Below are positions 28,339 through 37,000 of a stretch of DNA of 64,000 nt, one piece after another (position 1 is the first letter of the stretch; each line of letters starts with the position of its first letter). Under the pieces are notes generated by a model. It did not search any database. It saw nothing but the letters and a program-made list of their open reading frames with translations, and was not told where the DNA came from. The DNA is from an uncultured Clostridia bacterium. Lineage in GTDB: Bacteria > Bacillota > Clostridia > Christensenellales > DTU072. The translations under genes and the position numbers were made by a program. Location: NCBI GenBank assembly GCA_934274515.1, contig CAKQTC010000006.1, forward strand, positions 75,500-139,499. The letters run 5' to 3'.

Positions 28339-31300
28339 ATGAAAAAAATAAGCGCGTTAAAAATTTGTTTGTGTTTGGCGGCATTGCTCGTCGTTTTTTT
28401 CTCGTTTGCCGCGTGCGGCGAAACGGGTTCGACCGATGAAGTCACCGTTAAAGAAATCGTTGTACTCGACGCGCCGACTACGCCGTATTTTAAGGACGAC
28501 CCCAACGTTTATCTCGGCGACGTAGTCCTTAAAGCGATTTACAGCAATAAAAAAGAAGTTAAGTTCACTCTCGAAGACGGTATGCTTTCGGGGGAAGACA
28601 GAAGAAAGTTTTACGAGAAAGCCGGTCGGTATACCGTTGCGGTCAACTATGACGGCGGCGTCGGGTACTATGCGTTCGAAGTGGTGGACGTCGTTAAAGA
28701 AGGGAATTATTTGGCGTCTTTTTACTCGCGCGGCGGCACGGAAATAAAAAGCAAAGCGTGTAAAAAAGTAGATGCGTTTACCGTACCCGAAAGAGAAGGA
28801 TATACGTTTGACGGGTGGTACGCAAACGTCGATTTTGCTGCCGACGGCAAGGTCGCGGAATGGGGGGAGAGAGCGGTAGAGCCGTTTGCTCTTACTAAAA
28901 ACACCGCGTTTTATGCGAAATGGATAGATAACCGCGTTTGTACGGTTAAGTTTTTCGATGACGACGGTACGATTTTGTACGAAGAAAAAATTCATTACGG
29001 CGAAAAAATAAACGTAAAGTCGTTCGAATATCCGCTAGACAGAGTAAAACCCGGCAAAACGTTTATATCCTGGAACGTCACGAACGGCGACGCGGACGAA
29101 GTAACGACGGATATGACGATAAAAGCCACGTTTAGAATGGAAAAATGCACGTTAAAACTCGTTTACGCCAACACCGACGGGAAAGAAACCACTATGGAGC
29201 GTGATTTTGACTACGGAACGCGGTTCGAAGTCGGCAATTATTTCGTTCCGATAAAAGAAGGGTACGATTCTCGATTCGTAATGTACGTCAACCATGCCGA
29301 AGACGAAGAAACGGAAAACGGAAAGAAAAAGTATACCGAACTGCCCGAAGACAACGTGGTTGTGCTTACCGAAGAATACACGACGATTTGTCCTGAATAT
29401 ACAATTCTTACTTACGACGTTATCATTTGGAACGGCAAAGAAGAGCAGACGCGCGAAAATCTTAAAAAAGGCACGATAGACCTTGAAAGGGTGTACGAAA
29501 ACAAGAACTCGCTTAAAAACTTTACGGCAATATGGAACGGTAATTTTGATTTTTCCGAGCATAAACAAGACCCCGACATCGGTTCGCCCATGGCAATCAG
29601 GGACGAAAACAACACGGTCGGATACAAGTCCGAGTGGTGCTACGTCGTCAGCGACGCAAACAACAACGAAGTATGGTACAACGAAGAAGGGTATATTTGG
29701 AGCGAAACGAAGCAGATTTTTGAAGAACCGGAGCGCGAAGACGGCGAAAACGCGGGCGAGTGGACGCTTAGGGACGCGGACAAGAATTATATCGCGTTAA
29801 TCAGAGGCGGAAAACTTACCGCGATTAAAAATAACGTCACGGTAAAAGCGTTGTACACGAAAAAAACGTATAACGTAAGGCTTGTAAGGCAGGAAGGCGG
29901 TTCGCAAAAAACGCTTATCACGTTCAAAGCGAAGTATCTGTCGGACATTAACGTCTACGATACGAAATCCTATCCGCATAAACCGAACGAAACGAAAACT
30001 TTTCCCGAACTCGACATAACGGGGTATAGAATAGACGACGAGGCGTTTTTGAAGAAAGCGTCGAAAACAATCTACGACCCGAGCGACGAAAATACGAACA
30101 AAGAAAAACTGTACCTCAAAGAAAATACGTCGTTCGAGATAAAAAAACTTGCGGAAGCCTATTACGCCACGAGCGAAGAAAGCACGTCCGAAGAAGAAGA
30201 GGACTGGAAAATCGAATGGTACAACGGAACCGCGCAGATTGATTTTAAAGGCGGAGAAACCGTTGAAATACAAGGCGACACGTCCCTGTATTGTAAGGAC
30301 GTAGACCAAAGAAAGTACGAACTGCTGTTTAACTACGATTACAACTTCGAGCAAGGCAAATACGATAAAGCCGCGGTTAATCCGATTGTCGGGCAACAAT
30401 ATTATACCGAAAACGAAAGAATAACGCCGCCAAGCGCGGAGAATATAACTTGCACGATTAACGGCGTTACGCTTACTTATACGTTTATCGGTTGGTACGA
30501 CCTTTCTTACAGAACGTACTTGGAATCGGGGAACAGGGGTAAACTGCTTGCCGACAGGACGAACCAAACGGCGTTTTCGTCGAGAACGAGTTCGACGTAT
30601 TATTACGCGCATTACGAAAGTACCGGTATAATAAGCGTGGAAATTTACGACAAAACGCAAAGCATAGCGTACATCGGTAAGCCGAATTATGAAGACCACG
30701 GGGTGGCGGATAAAACGATAACGTATTCGTTGCCCAAAGGTTCGATTTTCGATCTTTCGATGGTATATAAAGGAAAAAGTACGGGAACAGCGGTAAACGT
30801 AAGCGGACAGTATTTTTACGACGGTTATAAGAAAAATACTTTCTTTAACGACGTTTACGACAAAGGCGAATACAAACATATTGCAAGCGACGGAACGAAA
30901 ACGACGATAGAAATCGTAAAAAACGGCGAAACCGTTATCGGATTAAAAACATATATAGAGGATATGTTCGGCACGGAAAACGTGAAAGAAACCATAAATA
31001 CGATAAAAACAATCGTAAACGCGATGCTTGACGCGTACAATAAGGCGGTGTCCACGCTTTATACGCATAAATACGAATTTGCAAACGGAAAGCCGTATAC
31101 AATAGACGAGTACGAGTATTATCTTAAGATATTCGACGACCGCAAAGAAAGCAAAATAACGACGCTCGACAATGAGTACGAATTAGTCGCGCGAAAAGGC
31201 GAAAGTTTGAAATATGCCGTAGACGCAGTTTACTCGAACGACGCGGTAGAAATGCTTAACAAAATCGGCGACGTAAACGAATTCATTATGTTTTACGCGA

Positions 31301-33192
31301 AAATGCTCAAAAATTTATACGATAACGGGTTCACCGATAAACATACCGGGCTTAACGGCATAGGTTACGGAACGAAAAACGAGTTTAATTTTAGCGGAGT
31401 ATCGACTCGGAGTAAACTGCTAATCGTAAGCAATATACTTGCCGAGTACGAAGAATTGCTTGCAGATAAGGAAAAATATACGAAGATAAACGTTACGCCG
31501 CGCTACGATACGTCCGTTAAGGACCTTAACGAATCAAACAACGGTTATAGCGTGGATGACCCGAAGTACGTTTTTAGCGGTTGGTACGCCGACGCCGCGT
31601 ATACGCAACTCGTTCAAAACGAGTTCAGCCCCTTTACGTTCGTTCTGTCCGAAGACCGTAAACTGTATGCAAAATGGACGGATATAACCAAAGGCACGGA
31701 AGGGCTTGTCTACGAAGAAGTCGTCGTAGAGGAAAACGGAAGTTCGATAAACGGATACGTTCTTGTCGATTTTGTCAATAAAGCGCAATATAACGAGCAT
31801 AAATACGGTGGAGAATACTATTACGTCACAACTAACGACGCAGGAGCGATACCCGAACTTATCGCCGGGGAGATAGAACTCGCAATTCCTGCGACGATAG
31901 ATAAATATCTCGATAAGACGAACGACGCGTTAAACGAACCCGACTGGGAAAAGGCTTTTTCCAAATATATGATAATGCAAAACGGTTCTTACGTTCCCGC
32001 AAACGCGAAACGCGAAGATAACACGAAGTATTATGTGAAAGAAGAATATCCTGTCGTCGGCATAAAAAAAGGCGCGTTCGACGCGTATGCAAAACAAATA
32101 TCCAAAGTTACGATACCGCTTAATCTCTATTACGTCGAAGACGGAGCGTTCGGGAATTGCAACGCCGTTTCGTTTGAACAAATTGCGGCAAAAAGCGGAG
32201 AAAAACAGAGAGGAACCGTATTCGTGGACGACCACCTTGCGATTTACGGAAATACGGACACGCTTAAAGTGACAGGCAAAGTAAGCGGTTACTCGTTTGT
32301 TTCGTCGGGTGCGGAACTTACGCTCAAAGCGTTCGCGCCAAATAGCCAAAACGATACTTATACCGTGAAAGAAGGAACGAAGCGGATAGGGGATTACGCG
32401 TTTGCGGGGGCGACAAACATAGTCACCGTCAAACAAATAAGTTCCGTCACTTCGTTTGGGGATTATGCGTTTAAGGGCGCGTCGAAATTACAAGGGTTTG
32501 ACGGTGACGCCGTTAAACTTCCCGCAAACACGGAAAGAATAGGCATCGAATGTTTCGCGTACTGTACGGAAGTGAAGAAAGTGACCGTGGAAAACAAAAC
32601 GAAACTTAGTTTCGTAGGGAAAGACGCGTTTATAAGAACCGACTGGTTCGATACGAAAAAAGGTATAATTTCGCTTAAATTTACCGATGAAAACGGTATA
32701 GATACGGGGATAATACTAGGATACTACTCAAATTCGTTCATACAAAAAGAATACGACAAAGACAGTACGGGCGTAGTTATTACTTACGACAAATACGGCA
32801 CGATAAGCGCAGGCGGAGAATATTACGGAATAACCGCCGACGGCGTCCGTGCGTTAATTAAAATATCGAACGGCGAAATTACGAGCGTAGCGGTAGATTA
32901 CGACGTCAAGTTCATCGCGCCCAACGCGTTTGACAAACTAAACGCGCGCTTCTACTTCTTTAACGGCGTCAAAGCGATAGGCGACGAAGCGTTTGCGTCT
33001 TGCGCGAGTCTGGAAAAAATACGTATAAACAACGCGTATAACGGTGAAAAACTCGACCTTGGCGAGAACGTATTTTTAGGCAGAGGGGAGAAGTTTATCG
33101 TAGCGTTCCCATCGAGCGAAGTGGAAAACGTGGTGACAAGCGGCGATAACTGGAACAAATATGACGCTTTGATAATAAAAACAATAGAATAA
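28339..33192 (+). CDS. Large lipoprotein with InlB B-repeats and BspA-type leucine-rich repeats
   Basis: 1,617 residues. Lipobox FAAC after LCLAALLVVFFSFAAC; start taken at ATG 28339 rather than the upstream GTG because the hydrophobic signal begins there and GGGAGA precedes it. Several InlB B-repeats are visible (GYTFDGWYANVDF ... FYAKWID; YVFSGWYADAAYTQL ... LYAKWTD and degenerate copies between). A helical stretch near residues 860-1050 separates them from BspA-like leucine-rich repeats (IGDYAFAGATNI, FGDYAFKGASKL, IGIECFAYCTEV, IGDEAFASCASL) at the C-terminus. Surface-exposed binding protein by family; ligand unknown. Its stop TAA overlaps the next ATG by one base. Confidence 0.87.
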   Translation: MKKISALKICLCLAALLVVFFSFAACGETGSTDEVTVKEIVVLDAPTTPYFKDDPNVYLGDVVLKAIYSNKKEVKFTLEDGMLSGEDRRKFYEKAGRYTVAVNYDGGVGYYAFEVVDVVKEGNYLASFYSRGGTEIKSKACKKVDAFTVPEREGYTFDGWYANVDFAADGKVAEWGERAVEPFALTKNTAFYAKWIDNRVCTVKFFDDDGTILYEEKIHYGEKINVKSFEYPLDRVKPGKTFISWNVTNGDADEVTTDMTIKATFRMEKCTLKLVYANTDGKETTMERDFDYGTRFEVGNYFVPIKEGYDSRFVMYVNHAEDEETENGKKKYTELPEDNVVVLTEEYTTICPEYTILTYDVIIWNGKEEQTRENLKKGTIDLERVYENKNSLKNFTAIWNGNFDFSEHKQDPDIGSPMAIRDENNTVGYKSEWCYVVSDANNNEVWYNEEGYIWSETKQIFEEPEREDGENAGEWTLRDADKNYIALIRGGKLTAIKNNVTVKALYTKKTYNVRLVRQEGGSQKTLITFKAKYLSDINVYDTKSYPHKPNETKTFPELDITGYRIDDEAFLKKASKTIYDPSDENTNKEKLYLKENTSFEIKKLAEAYYATSEESTSEEEEDWKIEWYNGTAQIDFKGGETVEIQGDTSLYCKDVDQRKYELLFNYDYNFEQGKYDKAAVNPIVGQQYYTENERITPPSAENITCTINGVTLTYTFIGWYDLSYRTYLESGNRGKLLADRTNQTAFSSRTSSTYYYAHYESTGIISVEIYDKTQSIAYIGKPNYEDHGVADKTITYSLPKGSIFDLSMVYKGKSTGTAVNVSGQYFYDGYKKNTFFNDVYDKGEYKHIASDGTKTTIEIVKNGETVIGLKTYIEDMFGTENVKETINTIKTIVNAMLDAYNKAVSTLYTHKYEFANGKPYTIDEYEYYLKIFDDRKESKITTLDNEYELVARKGESLKYAVDAVYSNDAVEMLNKIGDVNEFIMFYAKMLKNLYDNGFTDKHTGLNGIGYGTKNEFNFSGVSTRSKLLIVSNILAEYEELLADKEKYTKINVTPRYDTSVKDLNESNNGYSVDDPKYVFSGWYADAAYTQLVQNEFSPFTFVLSEDRKLYAKWTDITKGTEGLVYEEVVVEENGSSINGYVLVDFVNKAQYNEHKYGGEYYYVTTNDAGAIPELIAGEIELAIPATIDKYLDKTNDALNEPDWEKAFSKYMIMQNGSYVPANAKREDNTKYYVKEEYPVVGIKKGAFDAYAKQISKVTIPLNLYYVEDGAFGNCNAVSFEQIAAKSGEKQRGTVFVDDHLAIYGNTDTLKVTGKVSGYSFVSSGAELTLKAFAPNSQNDTYTVKEGTKRIGDYAFAGATNIVTVKQISSVTSFGDYAFKGASKLQGFDGDAVKLPANTERIGIECFAYCTEVKKVTVENKTKLSFVGKDAFIRTDWFDTKKGIISLKFTDENGIDTGIILGYYSNSFIQKEYDKDSTGVVITYDKYGTISAGGEYYGITADGVRALIKISNGEITSVAVDYDVKFIAPNAFDKLNARFYFFNGVKAIGDEAFASCASLEKIRINNAYNGEKLDLGENVFLGRGEKFIVAFPSSEVENVVTSGDNWNKYDALIIKTIE

Positions 33193-34016
33193 TGGATAGG
33201 ATATTAACGATACAGGATATTTCTTGCGTAGGGCAATGCTCGCTTACGGTGGCGTTGCCCGTTATTTCGGCTTTCGGCGTGGAAACCTGCGTACTTCCGA
33301 GCGCGGTGCTTAGCACGCACACAGGCGGTTTTAGCGGATTTACGTGCCGAGATCTTACAGACGATTTCCCTGCGATTAAGGAACACTGGAAAAAAGAAAA
33401 TATACGCTTCGACGGGTTTTATACCGGGTATATCGCCAACGGGAAACAAATCGATTATATTTTCGATATAGTAGACGAATTGTCGAGAAACGACGCAAAA
33501 CTTATCGTCGATCCGGCAATGGCAGACTTCGGCAAAATGTACCAAGGGTTCGACAAAGGGTTTGTCAATGAAATGGCAAGACTTGTGAAAAGAGCGGATT
33601 ACGCTTTGCCAAACATCACCGAATGTGCGTTTTTGACGAACAACGAGTACAGAGAACGCGACCACACGGACGAGTACGTAGAACGGTTAATATACGGGCT
33701 ACAAAAACTCGGCGCAAAAAACGTCGTGCTTAAAGGCGTGAGAAAAGGGAATGAAATAGGCGTAGCGACTTATGACGGCGAAAGGATAAAATATTTTTCA
33801 CACGAACACGTAGAAGGAAGTATGCACGGAACCGGCGACGTGTACGCGTCGTGTTTCGTCGGGTGCATAGCGATAGGTTTTTCCGTGGAAGAAGCGGCTA
33901 AATACGCGGCGCAGTTTACGCTTTCCGCCATAAAAAAAACCGTACCCGTCAAAAACCACAGGTACGGCGTGTTGTTTGAAAAAATCATTCCGGAAATAAC
34001 CGCTTTGGTGAAATAA
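33192..34016 (+). CDS. Pyridoxal/pyridoxamine kinase (PfkB-like)
   Basis: 274-residue cytosolic kinase that phosphorylates B6 vitamers to feed pyridoxal phosphate salvage. N-terminal ILTIQDISCVGQCSLTVALPVISAFG with the STHTGGF substrate segment, the ribokinase-fold core DPAMADFGKMYQGF, and the catalytic GTGDVYASCFVG near the C-terminus (Asp is the base). Length fits PdxY/PdxK-type pyridoxal kinases. The start overlaps the previous stop (TAATG) and has no Shine-Dalgarno, so it is probably made by re-initiation after the lipoprotein. It ends before a terminator embedded in the convergent gene. Confidence 0.9.
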   Translation: MDRILTIQDISCVGQCSLTVALPVISAFGVETCVLPSAVLSTHTGGFSGFTCRDLTDDFPAIKEHWKKENIRFDGFYTGYIANGKQIDYIFDIVDELSRNDAKLIVDPAMADFGKMYQGFDKGFVNEMARLVKRADYALPNITECAFLTNNEYRERDHTDEYVERLIYGLQKLGAKNVVLKGVRKGNEIGVATYDGERIKYFSHEHVEGSMHGTGDVYASCFVGCIAIGFSVEEAAKYAAQFTLSAIKKTVPVKNHRYGVLFEKIIPEITALVK

Positions 34017-34033
34017 AGATTGCCGAGTATGTT

Positions 34034-37000
34034 TTAGAATAAACCCTTACCCTTGTCGGTAGGGGTTCTTTTTTTGCCCTTAGCCAAAGCGAAAAGGATA
34101 ATTAACAGCCCGATAAGAAGCGCGCCGCCGACAAGAGCGATACCGACGATTGCTTTCGTGCTTAATACGGGCGGATCGTCGCCTTTGTTGCCGTTGTTAT
34201 CGGTTGTTGCGGCGTTTATTCGTATCCATTTCGCATAAACGGTTACGTCGCCGTCAAGTTCGGTTATAGAAGTAATTTTTTCTCCCGAAAAATCAGACGT
34301 AAGATACCATCCGTCGAACTTATACCCGTCGCGAACAGGCGTGAACAAAGCCGAACCAAGCGAGTAGTCGGTTTTAACAACGTCGGACGAACCGCCCGAT
34401 ACAGTGAGTTTACAAATCTTCCACTCAAACGATATATCGTCGCTTGTATTGTCGGACCAAGAATAATTGTTTTTATCGACGAGAGAAACCGTCACGTTAT
34501 AAGTTCCCGCGACAGTCGCAACCGCATTTTTAACTACGTATACGTCGGATGACGCAACGAGAGCGGTTTGTTCAAGCCCGTTATAAAGCACGTTCTTCGG
34601 CGCGGAGGGTTTATCGACAACCGCTTTCACAATTCGCCAACCAATCTTTTTCGCGGTTTCGCTACCGTCTGAAAATATCGTGTTTTTCGTGTTTTTAAGG
34701 GAAACGGTCGCTTCATATTCTCCTGCGTTCGTCCCTACGTTACCCGTAATGAAACAGTAGCGTTCGTCATAGGAAATAAACGCCGATTGCTCGTTTGCAG
34801 TGTAACCGTTTTGTCCTGCAATAGAAGGAAGTTTTATCGTAAGTTTGGCAATTTGCCAGTTTACGACTATATCCGACGAAGAACTCGTTTCGTCGTTCCA
34901 AACGTAGTCGAGTTTGTTTTTAAGGCTGACGATAAATCGATAGTGTCCGGCGTTAATCTCTCGCGTAATGCCGCTTACGTCGTAATATTCCGTGGAATGA
35001 ACGGGTACGGTAACGTAAGAACCCGAATAAACGAATAGAGTTTTCATAGTAGGAGCGGAAACCCTGGTTTTCGCGACTTCGTAATTAAGGGTAACCGAAT
35101 CAGTCGTTCCGTCCACCCAAACATAGTTATTTTTGTTTGGCGGATTGTCGAGAGAAACAGTTATCGCGTAGTTCCCGGAACGGAAATAAGTTAAATCGCC
35201 CGTGACGATGCAACCCTTTTCGGCAGTCACGGAAACGGTGTGTTCCTCGCCGTCATAAGTAAACGGCAGGTCGTTTATAAATGGTAATGCGACGGAAACG
35301 CGCCTTATTTCCCACGATAGAGTAAGGGGAGAAGCGTCGTTTGTTTCCGCCCAAAAATAGTTTTGAGATATAAGGGTAACCGTGACGGAATACGAGCCTG
35401 CGTCAACAGCGGTTAATTCGCCCGAAAGAGTGAAGAAATCGCTGCCGGAATTGTAATCGTTTTTTATGTCCGCGCTTATCGGTTCGCCGGTGTACGCAAA
35501 GGACGTCACGCCTAAAAACGGCGCATATTTTTTCAGCGGAATGACGGAAAAAGGAACGAAACAGAATGATTCTCCGTTGTCGAAAACGTAATTCGCCGTC
35601 AAATCGTTTTTAATCGAAAGTTTCGCGGAATAATCGCCTACGTCCAGTGCGGTATTGTTTTCGATAGTCATAAAAGACTCGTCGTAATTCGTCGGGAAAA
35701 ACCCGATAAGAGCGGCGTTGTAAGTAAACTCGCCCTTGCTTGCGACGGAGGACAACGGTATTTTATTAACGGTAACGGGAATTTGTTTCGTTAATACAAC
35801 CGAATCGGCGGCATAACCGACGACAAAATATTCGTCGCCTGCGCGGAACCCCGACGGTGCGGATAGATAGGATATTTCATAGCCGTTCGTACCCGGCGAT
35901 AAAGCAATGCGCGTTCCGTCGTTGTTGATGAGCGTTACCGTAAGAAAATCGACGTTGATTTTTTCAAAAGCGAAAAATATCGGGTCTTTTGCATAAACGA
36001 CGTCAAGATTAACCGCGGCAACCTTGATTATTTTAAGATGAACACTTCCGACGGACTTATTGTAATTGTTGCCGTCGAACGGGGAGAAGGAGTATCCGAA
36101 CGAAGCGTACCCGTTTTCATCGGTCGGATAAGCGGCAAGGTCAATCGTTCCGTTGGCGTTTAGAGAAAGAAGGTTCCATTTGATTGTGCCGCGCGTATCG
36201 CCGTCCGACAACGAAACAGAGGGTAAACTCGTAGCGGAGGAATAGATAAAGTCCGACGTAACGACAGGGTTGACCTTAGGCGTGGCTCTGATGACGGAAA
36301 CGAACAAACCGTATAAAGACGAGATATCCGCCTTGTAATTCGCATTTTTAGGCAAAGCAGAACCGAGAGTAACAGGATAAGCGGTTTCGCTCGCATTTTC
36401 GGACGGAATCGTGCAGTCGTAGAAAATTACTTCGGTTTCGTCTTCGCCGACAAACCCTTTGAACGCGTCGGGATCAGCGACGACATCTACCGCGGTTGAC
36501 CCGTTATATTCACGATTAACGGCACGGATAAGAGATGAGTTTTTCACGACAACGGTTTTTTTGTCGAGCGTAAAATCGAACTCGTAAACTCCGTTTCCGT
36601 TTTCAAAAACGTAATTCCTGTTAGGTAAAGCGAAAGTAACGGTAAGGACGGACGCGGTTGCGACGTCTTTTGAGTTTGCCGTCGCCGAATATACGGATAT
36701 AAACGGGGTTGCCGAAGAATTTACGTTTATCGAGTAATCGTTTTCGGTTACGGCGGAGTAGAAATTCGTCGTTCCGTTGTATACGGCGGTTATTGCGTTT
36801 TTAGGAAAAATTTTTATCGTTGCCACGTCGATAAATCCGCGCAAGGCAATCGAGTCGTTAGTAAGGAAGAAGTTTTCGCTAGCGAGCGCGAACTTTGCGG
36901 TAACGGTTACGTTACCGCTGGAAGCGATGTCGGAATTCGCCTTGGTTACGAAAACGGGAACGCCGCTAAATGTCCCCGAACAGGACGCGGCATAGTGTTC

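Noticed and set aside
29797..30879. 360-codon minus-strand frame opposite the large InlB/LRR lipoprotein
   Set aside because: Same shadow pattern; the plus strand has clear domains and a lipobox.
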